Positions 9,105 to 18,322 are shown, counted from the first letter of the stretch. The stretch: 64,000 bases of DNA from Pseudomonas koreensis (GCF_025447595.1 NZ_JAOEJU010000014.1:62001-126000), one strand, 5' to 3'. Notes: generated from the sequence alone by a model not told the origin. Numbers and translations: made by a program.

Positions 9105-10061
9105 TCATTTACCGGATTGTTCGAGCGCCACTCCTGCACCGACAAGGCCCGAGTACGGCGCCGTCACCAGCCACACCGGAATCCCCTTGAAGTAATCGCT
9201 CATGCAGCCCTTGTCGGCGAAGCTACGGGCGAAACCGCTTTCGAGGAAGAAATCGGCAAAACGCGGAATCACGCCACCCACGATGTACACCCCGCCACGG
9301 CCGCCAGTGGTCAGCACGTTGTTGCCGGCCACGCGACCGAGCCAGCAGCAGAACTGCTCCAGCACTTCCAGGGCAATCGGGTCGCCTGCAAGTCCTGCCG
9401 CAGTGATCGCTTCCGGCGTGTCGAGCTTGGGTTCATGACCATCCACCGCGCAGATCGCCCGGTAGACCCGCGGCAAGCCACCGCCGCTCAACGCGGTTTC
9501 CGCGCTGACGTGGCCGATCTCGTTGTAGATGTGTTGCCACAATTGGGTTTCACGCGGACTGCTCAGCGGCAGATCGACATGACCGCCCTCTCCCGGCAAC
9601 GCGGCAAACCGCCCTTCACCGAGATCGAGCAACGTGCCTACGCCCAGACCTGTGCCCGGGCCGATCACCACCGCCGGGCGCAATGGCTCCGGCGTGCCTT
9701 CGCAGACCACGCGAAACTCGCCGGGCTGCAAACGGGTCATGCCCAGGGCCATGGCCGAGAAATCATTGACCAGCAACAACTGCTCGACTTGCAAGGTCTG
9801 GCAGAACGCCTTGCGGCTCAGGCGCCAGTGGTTGTTGGTGAACTTGAATTCATCGCCGCTCACCGGCCCCGCCACCGACAGGCACACCGAACCGATGGCG
9901 CCCGGCGCCAGACCGAGCCCGCTCAGGTAGAGGCTGATCGCCTCCTCCGGGCTGGCATGGTCGGCCGTGGCCAGCACCTGAACCGATTCGAGCTGCTGAT
10001 CTTTCCACAACGCAAACCGCGCGTTGGTGCCTCCGATGTCACCGACCAAAGCCAGTTTCAA
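9105..10061 (-). CDS. glk: Glucokinase
   Basis: This 318-residue cytoplasmic kinase phosphorylates glucose to glucose-6-phosphate with ATP. It shows the bacterial Glk signatures GDIGGTNARFALW (phosphate 1), LLVNDFSAMALG with the catalytic Asp, GPGTGLGVGTL and PGEGGHVDLP. The start is an unusual TTG that overlaps the edd TGA stop (TTGA), so translation is probably coupled to edd. It sits in the edd-glk-gltR-gtrS order known in Pseudomonas. The length is normal. Confidence 0.95.
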   Translation of the reverse strand: MKLALVGDIGGTNARFALWKDQQLESVQVLATADHASPEEAISLYLSGLGLAPGAIGSVCLSVAGPVSGDEFKFTNNHWRLSRKAFCQTLQVEQLLLVNDFSAMALGMTRLQPGEFRVVCEGTPEPLRPAVVIGPGTGLGVGTLLDLGEGRFAALPGEGGHVDLPLSSPRETQLWQHIYNEIGHVSAETALSGGGLPRVYRAICAVDGHEPKLDTPEAITAAGLAGDPIALEVLEQFCCWLGRVAGNNVLTTGGRGGVYIVGGVIPRFADFFLESGFARSFADKGCMSDYFKGIPVWLVTAPYSGLVGAGVALEQSGK

Positions 10062-11884
10062 TTAAGCGTCTCCAGGGCAGAAGTGAAGGCGCTGGCGCCC
10101 TGCTCCGCCGAGCTGAAGGCCAAACGCATGAAGCCAAACAGTTCGCGTCCGCTGCCGATGTTGTTGCCCAACAGGCCTTTGGCAGGTTCGCGCGCTGCGA
10201 ATTCGGCGGCGTCCACCTTGAGTTCCAAAGTGCCTTTGACGCCATCGACGCGGATGATATCGCCCTCTTGCACGCGCGCCAAAGCGCCGCCGACATAAGC
10301 CTCGGGGCTGACGTGAATCGCCGCCGGGATTTTCCCCGACGCGCCGGACATGCGCCCGTCCGTCACCAGCGCCACTTTGAAGCCACGATCCTGCAGCACG
10401 CCGAGGAACGGCGTCATCTTGTGCAGCTCCGGCATGCCGTTGGAACGCGGGCCCTGGAAGCGCATCACCGCGACAAAGTCCTTCTCCAGCAGACCGGCCT
10501 TGAAAGCGTCCGCCAGATCCTGCTGATCCTGGAACACCATGGCCGGCGCTTCGACGATCTGGTTTTCCAGCGCCACGGCGGACACTTTCATCACGCCACG
10601 ACCGAGGTTGCCCTCCATCACGCGCAAGCCGCCCTCTGCCGAGAACGCGCGAGCCACCGGACGCAGGATGTTTTCGTCGAGGCTTTCGGTCGGGCCTTCG
10701 CGCCACACCAGTTTGCCGTTATCGAGGAACGGCTCTTTGGTGTACTGACTCAGGCCGTGGCCGAGCACAGTGTTGACGTCTTCGTGCAGCAGGCCGGCTT
10801 CGAGCAGTTCGCGGATCAGGAACGACATGCCGCCCGCCGCCTGGAAGTGGTTGATGTCAGCCTTGCCGTTCGGATAGACGTGGCTCAGGGTCGGCACGAC
10901 TTCGGAGAGGTCGGCCATGTCCTGCCAGGTCAGTTGAATGCCCGCCGCCATGGCGATGGCCGGCATGTGCAGGGTGTGGTTGGTCGAACCGCCGGTGGCG
11001 TGCAGCGCGACGATCGAATTGACCAGGGCCTTCTCGTCGACGATTTCGCCGATCGGCAGGAAGTTGCCGTTCTGTTTGGTCAGGCGGGTGACCTGATGCG
11101 CAGCTTCGCGGGTCAGGGCTTCACGCAGCGGCGTGTTCGGGTTGACGAAAGAGGCGCCCGGCAAGTGCAGGCCCATGACTTCCATCAGCAACTGGTTGGT
11201 GTTGGCGGTGCCGTAGAAAGTGCAAGTGCCGGGGCTGTGGTAGGACTTCATTTCCGATTCCAGCAGCTCTTCGCGGGTCGCCTTGCCTTCGGCGTACTTC
11301 TGCCGCACGTCGGCTTTTTCCTTGTTGGAAATCCCCGAGACCATCGGCCCGCCCGGCACGAAAATCGTCGGCAGGTGACCGAAACGCAGCGAGCCCATCA
11401 TCAGGCCGGGCACGATCTTGTCGCAGATGCCGAGCATCAGCGCGCCGTCGAACATGTTGTGGGACAGCGCCACCGCCGTCGACATCGCGATCACTTCGCG
11501 GCTCGGCAGGCTCAGTTCCATACCCGGCTCGCCCTGGGTCACGCCGTCGCACATCGCAGGCGTACCGCCGGCGAACTGGCCGACCGAGCCGATTTCGCGC
11601 AGGGCGTTCTTGATCTGTTCCGGGAAGACTTCGTACGGCTGGTGCGCCGAGAGCATGTCGTTATATGACGAAACAATCGCGATGTTCGCCGAGTTCATCA
11701 TCCGCAGGCTGTGCTTGTCTTCGCTGCCACACCCGGCCACGCCGTGGGCGAAGTTGGCGCATTGCAGTTTGCCGCGCATCGGCCCGTCAGTTGCAGCGCC
11801 GCGAATCAGCGCAAGGTAAGCCTGACGCGTGGCGCGGCTGCGGGCGATAAGCCGTTCGGTGACCTCAAGAACGCGGGGATGCAT
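10058..11884 (-). CDS. edd: 6-phosphogluconate dehydratase (Entner-Doudoroff)
   Basis: This 608-residue iron-sulfur dehydratase converts 6-phosphogluconate to KDPG. It has the IlvD/Edd family signatures GICDKIVPGLMMGSLRFGHLP and VALVTDGRMSGASGKIPAAIHVSPEA, plus cysteines (CDGVTQG, GICDK, GCGSEDK) suited to a 4Fe-4S cluster. It is the first gene of the edd-glk-gltR-gtrS cluster and diverges from gap across a 221-bp region holding two HexR-type operators. Expression should therefore rise when KDPG inactivates HexR. Confidence 0.96.
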   Translation of the reverse strand: MHPRVLEVTERLIARSRATRQAYLALIRGAATDGPMRGKLQCANFAHGVAGCGSEDKHSLRMMNSANIAIVSSYNDMLSAHQPYEVFPEQIKNALREIGSVGQFAGGTPAMCDGVTQGEPGMELSLPSREVIAMSTAVALSHNMFDGALMLGICDKIVPGLMMGSLRFGHLPTIFVPGGPMVSGISNKEKADVRQKYAEGKATREELLESEMKSYHSPGTCTFYGTANTNQLLMEVMGLHLPGASFVNPNTPLREALTREAAHQVTRLTKQNGNFLPIGEIVDEKALVNSIVALHATGGSTNHTLHMPAIAMAAGIQLTWQDMADLSEVVPTLSHVYPNGKADINHFQAAGGMSFLIRELLEAGLLHEDVNTVLGHGLSQYTKEPFLDNGKLVWREGPTESLDENILRPVARAFSAEGGLRVMEGNLGRGVMKVSAVALENQIVEAPAMVFQDQQDLADAFKAGLLEKDFVAVMRFQGPRSNGMPELHKMTPFLGVLQDRGFKVALVTDGRMSGASGKIPAAIHVSPEAYVGGALARVQEGDIIRVDGVKGTLELKVDAAEFAAREPAKGLLGNNIGSGRELFGFMRLAFSSAEQGASAFTSALETLN

Positions 11885-12005
11885 GTGTAGAACTCCAGGC
11901 TAACGGATGTGGCGACCTGATTGTCTATGCTGATCAAAGAGCCCGCACGCATGGGATGACGGGCGGTTTTCTTGATCATTCGGACCAGTTGATTCAGGTC
12001 ACTCG

Positions 12006-12020
12006 TTGTAGATAAAACAA
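12006..12020. promoter_or_regulatory. HexR-type operator (edd-gap intergenic, site 1)
   Basis: The sequence TTGT-AGATAAA-ACAA matches the HexR consensus TTGT-N7/8-ACAA exactly. It lies 122 nt from the edd start and 86 nt from the gap start. Confidence 0.8.
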
Positions 12021-12067
12021 AATATTGCCACTAAAAAGGCTTGTTTTCTATTTTTATGCGAATAATC

Positions 12068-12082
12068 TTGTAATTCCAACAA
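12068..12082. promoter_or_regulatory. HexR-type operator (edd-gap intergenic, site 2)
   Basis: The sequence TTGT-AATTCCA-ACAA is a second perfect match. It ends 23 nt before the gap ATG and shares bases with the CA motif at 12078-12085. Centre-to-centre spacing to site 1 is 62 bp. Confidence 0.75.
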
Positions 12083-12085
12083 CAA
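12078..12085 (+). promoter_or_regulatory. Crc/Hfq-type CA motif upstream of gap
   Basis: AACAACAA, followed by AACG, lies 20-28 nt upstream of the gap ATG and overlaps the right half of HexR-type site 2. It is functional only if transcription starts upstream of it. Confidence 0.45.
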
Positions 12086-12105
12086 AACGACGGCGGCGCT
12101 GTTCA

Positions 12106-13107
12106 ATGACTCTTCGAATCGCAATCAATGGTTTTGGCCGCATCGGCCGTAATGTCCTGCGCGCACTGTATACCCAAGGCTATCGTCAGGATTTGCAGAT
12201 CGTCGCCATCAACGATCTGGGCGACAGCGCGATCAATGCGCATCTGCTCAAGTACGACACCGTTCATGGCACATTCGACGCCGAAGTGGCTCATGACAAC
12301 GAGAGCCTGACCGTCAACGGCGACCGCATTTCGGTCAGCGCCATCCGCAACCCGGCCGACCTGCCATGGGCCGCGGAAAAGATTGATGTGGTGTTCGAAT
12401 GCACCGGTCTGTTCACCGACCGGGCCAAAGCCGCTGCGCATATTACCGCCGGCGCACGCAAAGTGATTATCTCGGCCCCGGCCAAAGGCGCCGATGCCAC
12501 CGTCGTTTATGGTGTGAACCACGACATCCTGCGCCAGTCGCACCAGATCATTTCCAACGCTTCGTGCACCACCAACTGCCTGGCCCCGGTGGCCCAGGTG
12601 CTGCACCGCGAACTGGGCATCGAAAGCGGTCTGATGACCACGATTCACGCCTACACCAACGACCAGAACCTGACCGACGTCTATCACACTGATCCGTACC
12701 GCGCCCGCTCCGCCACCCAGAACATGATCCCGAGCAAGACCGGCGCCGCTGAAGCCGTAGGCCTGGTGCTGCCGGAACTGGCCGGCAAACTGACCGGCAT
12801 GGCCGTGCGCGTGCCGGTGATCAATGTGTCGCTGGTGGACCTGACCGTGCAGTTGAAGCGCGAAGCGTCGGCCGATGAAGTGAATGCACTGATGAAAGCC
12901 GCGAGCCAGCATTCGAAGATCCTCGGCTACAACACCCTGCCGCTGGTATCGAGCGACTTCAATCACAACCCGCTGTCGTCGATCTTCGACGCCAACCACA
13001 CCAAATCCAGCGGTAAACTGCTGAAAGTGCTGGCCTGGTACGACAACGAGTGGGGCTTCTCCAACCGCATGCTGGATAACTGCCTGGCGCTGTGCAACGC
13101 GGAATAA
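12106..13107 (+). CDS. gap: Glyceraldehyde-3-phosphate dehydrogenase, type I
   Basis: This 333-residue cytoplasmic enzyme oxidises glyceraldehyde-3-phosphate, a product of KDPG cleavage. It begins MTLRIAINGFGRIGRN (NAD-binding glycine motif) and has catalytic Cys154 in SNASCTTNCLAPVAQVL and the C-terminal WYDNEWGFSNR. The ATG at 12106 is chosen over an in-frame start at 12025 because the Rossmann strand begins there. It diverges from edd and corresponds to gap-1 of P. putida, which is HexR-regulated. Confidence 0.95.
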   Translation: MTLRIAINGFGRIGRNVLRALYTQGYRQDLQIVAINDLGDSAINAHLLKYDTVHGTFDAEVAHDNESLTVNGDRISVSAIRNPADLPWAAEKIDVVFECTGLFTDRAKAAAHITAGARKVIISAPAKGADATVVYGVNHDILRQSHQIISNASCTTNCLAPVAQVLHRELGIESGLMTTIHAYTNDQNLTDVYHTDPYRARSATQNMIPSKTGAAEAVGLVLPELAGKLTGMAVRVPVINVSLVDLTVQLKREASADEVNALMKAASQHSKILGYNTLPLVSSDFNHNPLSSIFDANHTKSSGKLLKVLAWYDNEWGFSNRMLDNCLALCNAE

Positions 13108-13117
13108 AACCGCAATC

Positions 13118-13211
13118 CCTGTGGGAGCGAGCCTGCTCGCGAAAGCGGTGTATCAGCCAGCATCAATGTTGAACGACACATCGTATTCGCGAGCAGGCTC
13201 GCTCCCACAGG
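13118..13211. repeat. REPIN downstream of gap
   Basis: An inverted REP pair (CCTGTGGGAGCGAGCCTGCTCGCGA and its reverse complement) with about 44 nt between the arms. Confidence 0.9.
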
Positions 13212-13250
13212 TTTTCGATTTCAATTTGAAATCAGGGCTTGACCACTCGA

Positions 13251-13273
13251 CTAGATGATAAGCATTATCATTC
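13251..13273. promoter_or_regulatory. Fur box upstream of the ECF sigma gene
   Basis: The segment CTAGATGATAAGCATTATC matches the 19-bp Fur consensus at 14 positions, including 14 of the last 15. It lies about 25-45 nt before the sigma-factor start, so iron repression through Fur is expected. Confidence 0.8.
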
Positions 13274-13297
13274 GCTCGAAATGGATCAGGTTCCCCC

Positions 13298-13816
13298 GTG
13301 AGTCAATCACACTTCAATCACGTCTTCCTCGCCCAGCGCACATCGCTGCTGCGGACCCTGGAACGGATGGTCAACAACCACAGCACCGCCGAAGACCTGC
13401 TGCAGGAAACCTACCTGCGCGTCACCCGGGCGCTGAGCGAACGGGCCATCGATCACCTTGAACCCTTTGTCTTCCAGACCGCGCGCAATCTGGCGCTGGA
13501 CCATTTGCGTGCGCGCAAGATTCATTCACGCACCATGGTCGACGATGTCCCGCAGGACGTGGTGCACAGCGTCGCCGCCCCCGCCAGCAGCGCCGAAGAC
13601 GCCGCCCACGCCGAACAATTGCTGGAGCGCCTGAACGTGAGCCTCGGTGAACTCAGCCCCCGCCAACAGCAAATCTTCATCCTCAGCCGCCTGCACGGGC
13701 ACAGCTACCAGGAAATCGCTGAAGAACTCAGCGTCTCCCTCAGCACGGTTCAGAAAGAACTCAAACTGATCATGACCATTTGCATCGGTGTCGCCGAACG
13801 CTTGAATGGCGACTGA
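13298..13816 (+). CDS. FecI-type ECF sigma factor
   Basis: This 172-residue sigma-70 family factor directs RNA polymerase to the haem receptor gene. Region 2 is visible at NHSTAEDLLQETYLRVTRAL and FVFQTARNLALDHLRARK, and region 4 at LSPRQQQIFILSRLHGHSYQEIAEELSVSLSTVQKEL. It starts with GTG at 13298 after an AGG-type ribosome site. It has a Fur box upstream and a FecR-type anti-sigma gene downstream, forming a classical cell-surface signalling pair. It corresponds in layout to HasI/HxuI-type regulators, but I do not assign a symbol. Confidence 0.9.
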   Translation: MSQSHFNHVFLAQRTSLLRTLERMVNNHSTAEDLLQETYLRVTRALSERAIDHLEPFVFQTARNLALDHLRARKIHSRTMVDDVPQDVVHSVAAPASSAEDAAHAEQLLERLNVSLGELSPRQQQIFILSRLHGHSYQEIAEELSVSLSTVQKELKLIMTICIGVAERLNGD

Positions 13817-13940
13817 TGCTGTAGGGCTTTTCTGTAAGTATCAGGATCGACTGCACTGATCATCGGGCTTTGTTACCCTTGCCCGACTTTTACGCTTCAC
13901 TAAAAAAACAGCCGTGCACAGACACTGCCGAGGAAACACC

Positions 13941-14906
13941 GTGACGGACACCCACCGCCCCCCTTCGCCTTCATCGGCGCAGGACGCCGCAAGCGCAATG
14001 GACCAGGCTCTGGACTGGCTCATCGTGCTCGGCAGTCCGGACGAGGAGCAGACCCGGCAATTCCATGCCTGGCTGGCGGCCGATCCGTTGAATGCCGAGG
14101 CGTTCGCCAAGGCCCAGGCGATCTGGGATGGCCCGCAGATCGCCCAGTGCGCGCAGAACCTCGCCGCCAAACCGAAGAAAGTCACCGCCCTCACACGCCT
14201 GCGTCCGCACTGGAAACCGCTGGCCACCGCCGCCGTGCTGCTGCTCGGGCTGTTCAGTTTCAGCAACCTGCCGATGCGTCTGCAGGCCGATCACCTGACC
14301 GTGGTCGGCGAACGCCAGCGCTTGCAGCTTGAGGACGGCTCGAAAGTCCTGCTCAACACCAATTCCGCGTTCTCCAGCACCATCAACGATCAGCAGCGAG
14401 TCGCACGGTTGTATCAGGGCGAAGCGTTTTTCGAGATCCCGGCCAGCCGTAGCCAGCCGCTGGAAATCGATGCTGGTCCGGTGAAAGCCAGCGTGCGCGA
14501 CACCGCATTCGCCGTGCGTTATCTGGACGGCGTGGCGCAGGTGCGGGTGCAGCGTGGTGATGTCGACCTGCGTGCAACCCGCGACGATGCGCGGGTGCGG
14601 CTGTCCGCCGGGGAAAGCATCCGCATCGGCCCGAATGGTTTCGACCGTCCGGCCAAGGTCGACGCCGCCACCGATCTGGCCTGGGTGCAGGGTCGGCTGA
14701 TCTTCGAAAACTGCCCGCTGAACCAGGTGTTGGCGGAACTGCGCCGCTACTATCCGGGTTTCATCATCAACACCAACGAGCAGTTGGCCGATGTGGCCGT
14801 CACCGGCAATTACCGTCTCGACCAGCCGCTGGACGTGGTGCGTTCGCTCGCTCACATCACCTCGGCCAAGCTTCAGGAATTCCCGGCGCTGGTGATTTTG
14901 AACTAA
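13941..14906 (+). CDS. FecR-type anti-sigma factor / transmembrane signal protein
   Basis: This 321-residue inner-membrane protein has a cytoplasmic N-terminal DUF4880-like domain (ALDWLIVLGSPDEEQTRQFHAWLAADPLNAEAFAKAQAIW), one transmembrane helix near residues 95-112 (ATAAVLLLGLFSFSNLP) and a periplasmic FecR domain (GERQRLQLEDGSKVLLNTNS). It senses the occupied receptor and releases the sigma factor. The GTG at 13941 is preceded by GAGGAAA. It is followed by the TonB-dependent receptor after 122 nt containing a second Fur-like site. Confidence 0.9.
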   Translation: MTDTHRPPSPSSAQDAASAMDQALDWLIVLGSPDEEQTRQFHAWLAADPLNAEAFAKAQAIWDGPQIAQCAQNLAAKPKKVTALTRLRPHWKPLATAAVLLLGLFSFSNLPMRLQADHLTVVGERQRLQLEDGSKVLLNTNSAFSSTINDQQRVARLYQGEAFFEIPASRSQPLEIDAGPVKASVRDTAFAVRYLDGVAQVRVQRGDVDLRATRDDARVRLSAGESIRIGPNGFDRPAKVDAATDLAWVQGRLIFENCPLNQVLAELRRYYPGFIINTNEQLADVAVTGNYRLDQPLDVVRSLAHITSAKLQEFPALVILN

Positions 14907-14921
14907 ATGAGAATTATTTTT
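14903..14921. promoter_or_regulatory. Possible second Fur box, upstream of the receptor gene
   Basis: The sequence overlapping the fecR-like stop codon (CTAAATGAGAATTATTTTT) matches the Fur 19-mer at 12 positions and contains the typical ATGAGAATTATT core. It would add direct iron control of the receptor. Confidence 0.5.
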
Positions 14922-15028
14922 ACTCGATAGCCAAAGGTCGTTCGTCTCGTTATAGCCAATGCAATTGATTCGCATCTCGCGATATCAATCAGCACCTATA
15001 AAGATTCGTGCGACACGGAGCGCTATCG

Positions 15029-17614
15029 ATGTCCTCTCGCCTTACCCGCCAGACTTCTTCCCCTTCCCGCGTGCTGTCGCTGCTGACCGCCGCCATCCTG
15101 ATGGCCGGCACTGCGCCGCTGATGGCCGCCACCGAACAGCCGACGCGCAACATGGGCGACTACTCGTTCGCCATCGGCCAGCAGCCGCTGGTGTCGGCGC
15201 TCAATGCGTTCACCGCTGTCACGGGCTGGCAGGTCGGTTTGCCGGCGCAACTGGGTCAAGACGTTTCGTCGCCGGGCGTGCGCGGTTCGCTGCCACCGGA
15301 AAAAGCCCTGGAGCGCCTGTTGGTGGGGACCAACCTGAGCTTCCGCAAACTGAGCAACAACAACGTCGTGCTGGAAAAACGCGCCAGCAGCGGCGCACTC
15401 AATCTTGATCAGGTGACCATCAGCGCCACCCGCCAGGAACAGTCGATCAACAGCGTGCCGGCCACCGTCACCGTGCAGACCCGTCAGGATCTGGATCGCA
15501 ACAACGTCAACACCATCAAGGATCTGGTGCGCTACGAGCCAGGCGTATCCGTCGGCGGCGCCGGCCAGCGCGGCGGGATCAGCGGCTACAACATTCGCGG
15601 CATCGACGGCGACCGGATTCTGACTCAGGTCGACGGCGTCGAAGTGCCGGACGGTTTCTTCAACGGCCCGTACGCCAAGACTCAACGCAACTACGTTGAC
15701 CCGGAAATCGTCAAACGTGTCGAAATCCTTCGCGGCCCGGCCTCGGTGCTGTACGGCAGCAACGCCATCGGTGGCGCGGTCAGCTACTACACCCTCGACC
15801 CGGACGACATTATCAAGCCCGGCAAAGACGTCGGCGCCCGCCTGAAAACCGGCTACAGCTCCGCCGACGAGAGCTGGCTGAAATCCGCCACCGTCGCCGG
15901 TCGCGCCGACCAGTTCGACGGTTTGCTGCACTACAGCCAGCGCGACGGTCATGAAACAGACTCCTACGGCAGCAACAACGGCACCGGCCTTGAGCGCACC
16001 GCTGCCAACCCGGAAGACGTGAAAGCCACCAACGTGCTGGCCAAGATCGGCTGGAACTACAACGAAGGTTCGCGCCTGGGCCTGACCTACGAAAAGTACA
16101 AGGATGATCGCGACACCGATCAGAAAAGCGCCTACGGCGGCCCGTACTTCAACGGCGCACCGACCATCCCGGACAGCGTGCTGCCCGGCGGCATGTACCA
16201 GTGGCGTACCGGCAACGACACCATCACCCGCGAGCGTTTCGGCCTGGAGCACAGCTTCGAGCTCGACAGCCTGCTGGCGGACAACGTGAAGTGGAGCCTC
16301 AACCACCAGACGGCCAAGACCGACCAGAGCACCGAAGAGTTCTACTACCCGATCACCCGTAAAGTGCTGCGTACCCGCGACACCATCTACGAAGAAAAAC
16401 AGTGGGTCTTCGATGCGCAACTGGACAAGGCTTTCACCATCGGCGCCACCGATCACGTCCTGACTTACGGCACCACGATCAAGCAGCAGGAAGTCACCGG
16501 CTCGCGCAGCGGCGACGGCAAGTGCCTGGCGGTCGGTCGCGGCTGCACCGCCATCGGCGCCACCAGCGCGACCGACGTGCTGAAGAAGTCCAGCGACTTC
16601 CCGGACCCGACCATCAACACCTACAGCCTGTTCGCCCAGGATCAGATCAGCTGGAACAACTGGACCTTCCTGCCGGGCCTGCGCTACGACTACACCCAGC
16701 TCAAGCCGCACATCACCCAGGAATTCCTCAACACCGTGGCCGCCGACGGCCAAGGCACGGTCAGCGACGAGAACAAGACCTGGCATAAAGTCTCGCCCAA
16801 ATTCGGCCTGACCTACGCCCTGACCGAAAACTACACCTGGTACGGTCAGTACGCCGAAGGCTTCCGCACCCCGACCGCGAAAGCGCTGTACGGTCGCTTC
16901 GAGAACAGCACCACCGGCTACAACGTGGCGCCAAATCCCGATCTGGAACCGGAAAAGAGCAAAAGCTATGAAACCGGCCTGCGCGGCAACTTCGAGCAAG
17001 GCTCGTTCGACGTGGCAGTGTTCTATAACAAGTACCGCGACTTCATCAACGAAGACGCCGTCACCCCGGGCTACAGCGAGCTGACGTTCCAGACCAACAA
17101 CATCAAGCACGCCACCATCAAGGGTGCGGAAGTCAAAGGTCGTCTGAACCTGGACTCGTTCGGCGCGCCGCAAGGCCTGTACACCCAGGGCTCGATTGCC
17201 TACGCCTACGGTCGCAACAACGACACCGGCGAGCCGCTCAACAGCGTCAACCCGCTGACCGGCGTGTTCGGCCTCGGTTACGACCAGGACAACTACGGCG
17301 GCCTGCTGAGCTGGACCGTGGTCAAGAAGAAGGATCGCGTCGACGACAGCAACTTCAAGTCGCCGGACGGCGTCAGCAGCCAGTTCAAGTCGCCGGGCTT
17401 CGGCATTCTCGATCTGACCGGGTTCTACAAAGTCACCGACGACGTCACTGTCAGCGGCGGCATCTACAACCTGACCGACAAGAAGTACTGGCTGTGGGAT
17501 GACGTGCGCGGTTACGACAGCGTCGGCGAAGCCGCCGTGCTGAGCCCGGCCAACCTCGATCGCCTGACCCAGCCGGGTCGCAACTTCGCGATCAATCTGG
17601 TCTGGGATATCTGA
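15029..17614 (+). CDS. TonB-dependent haem/haemoglobin receptor with N-terminal signalling domain
   Basis: This 861-residue outer-membrane receptor imports haem or a haem-protein using TonB energy. After a signal peptide ending near PLMAA it has an STN domain (about residues 40-115), a probable TonB box (DQVTISATRQ), the plug (LVRYEPGVSVGG, GSNAIGGAVSYYT) and a 22-strand barrel. Haem-receptor hallmarks are GFRTPTAKALYG and NPDLEPEKSKSYETG. I chose the ATG at 15029, preceded by GGAG, over a GTG at 15008. The STN domain fits the sigma/anti-sigma pair upstream, and the haem oxygenase downstream supports haem as substrate. Confidence 0.88.
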   Translation: MSSRLTRQTSSPSRVLSLLTAAILMAGTAPLMAATEQPTRNMGDYSFAIGQQPLVSALNAFTAVTGWQVGLPAQLGQDVSSPGVRGSLPPEKALERLLVGTNLSFRKLSNNNVVLEKRASSGALNLDQVTISATRQEQSINSVPATVTVQTRQDLDRNNVNTIKDLVRYEPGVSVGGAGQRGGISGYNIRGIDGDRILTQVDGVEVPDGFFNGPYAKTQRNYVDPEIVKRVEILRGPASVLYGSNAIGGAVSYYTLDPDDIIKPGKDVGARLKTGYSSADESWLKSATVAGRADQFDGLLHYSQRDGHETDSYGSNNGTGLERTAANPEDVKATNVLAKIGWNYNEGSRLGLTYEKYKDDRDTDQKSAYGGPYFNGAPTIPDSVLPGGMYQWRTGNDTITRERFGLEHSFELDSLLADNVKWSLNHQTAKTDQSTEEFYYPITRKVLRTRDTIYEEKQWVFDAQLDKAFTIGATDHVLTYGTTIKQQEVTGSRSGDGKCLAVGRGCTAIGATSATDVLKKSSDFPDPTINTYSLFAQDQISWNNWTFLPGLRYDYTQLKPHITQEFLNTVAADGQGTVSDENKTWHKVSPKFGLTYALTENYTWYGQYAEGFRTPTAKALYGRFENSTTGYNVAPNPDLEPEKSKSYETGLRGNFEQGSFDVAVFYNKYRDFINEDAVTPGYSELTFQTNNIKHATIKGAEVKGRLNLDSFGAPQGLYTQGSIAYAYGRNNDTGEPLNSVNPLTGVFGLGYDQDNYGGLLSWTVVKKKDRVDDSNFKSPDGVSSQFKSPGFGILDLTGFYKVTDDVTVSGGIYNLTDKKYWLWDDVRGYDSVGEAAVLSPANLDRLTQPGRNFAINLVWDI

Positions 17615-17623
17615 TCCGGATGA

Positions 17624-17664
17624 CCTCACGGCGCGTGTGCATCGTCGCGCCCTGAGGTTTTTTT
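17624..17664 (+). terminator. Rho-independent terminator after the receptor gene
   Basis: A stem formed by CCTCA/CGGCGCG with CGCGCC/CTGAGG is followed by seven T residues. The haem oxygenase gene starts 62 nt later, so read-through or a separate promoter is needed. Confidence 0.75.
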
Positions 17665-17725
17665 ACTGTCCGGCGCTTGCCCGTACGTCTCGTTATCAAG
17701 CGCCTCTTCTTTTCAAGGACATCTC

Positions 17726-18322
17726 ATGAGCACCCCGGAAAAAGCCCTGCGTTCACAACGCCTGAACCAGATCACCCACGAGCCGCACAGCAAGCTCGAT
17801 GCACTGGTCAAGGCTCACGCGCCGTTCGAGACCCGCGCCAACTTCGCCCGTTTCGTGGTCGCGCAGTACCTGTTCCAGTCGGAACTGGTGTCGCTGTACA
17901 ACGATGCCGAACTGACCGCCATCGTCCCTGACCTGCCGGCCCGCTGCCGCGCCGAAGCGGCCAAAGCCGACCTTGCTGACCTGGACACCGAAGTGCCTGC
18001 GCCAGTCGCCGGCGCCGTGAAAAACCCGAGCAAGGCCCGCGCCCTGGGCTGGATCTTCGTTTCTGAAGGCTCCAAGCTCGGCGCTGCGTTTCTGATCAAA
18101 CGTGCTGTCGCGCTGGACCTGAGCGAAACCTTCGGCGCGCGTCACCTGGGCGAGCCTGAAGGTGGTCGCGCCGAAGGCTGGAAGAGCTTTGTGCGCACCC
18201 TCGATTCGCTGCAGTTCAGTGCTGAAGAAGAAGCCGAAGTGGAGCAAGGCGCGATCGATGCATTCAACCGCTTCACCGTGCTGCTGGAACAGGCTTACGC
18301 CACAGAAGCCGAGCCGGCCTGA
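17726..18322 (+). CDS. hemO: Biliverdin-producing haem oxygenase
   Basis: This 198-residue cytoplasmic enzyme opens haem to biliverdin, iron and CO. It closely resembles P. aeruginosa HemO (PigA): RSQRLNQITHEPHSKLDALVKA contains the proximal haem ligand His21, NFARFVVAQYLFQ matches helix 2, and the distal helix is ALGWIFVSEGSKLGAAFLIK. GARHLGEPEGGRAEGWKSFV is also conserved. The ATG follows AAGGAC. Its position after the haem receptor indicates that imported haem is used as an iron source. Confidence 0.93.
   Translation: MSTPEKALRSQRLNQITHEPHSKLDALVKAHAPFETRANFARFVVAQYLFQSELVSLYNDAELTAIVPDLPARCRAEAAKADLADLDTEVPAPVAGAVKNPSKARALGWIFVSEGSKLGAAFLIKRAVALDLSETFGARHLGEPEGGRAEGWKSFVRTLDSLQFSAEEEAEVEQGAIDAFNRFTVLLEQAYATEAEPA

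Noticed and set aside
9026..9145. Longer gltR product starting at 9145
   Set aside because: The extra 40 residues run through the glk stop region and a palindromic repeat; the receiver domain and ribosome site support GTG at 9025.
15023..17629. 868-codon open frame on the minus strand opposite the haem receptor
   Set aside because: It is a shadow of a GC-rich coding sequence; the plus-strand product has a signal peptide, plug and barrel motifs, and the antisense product has none.
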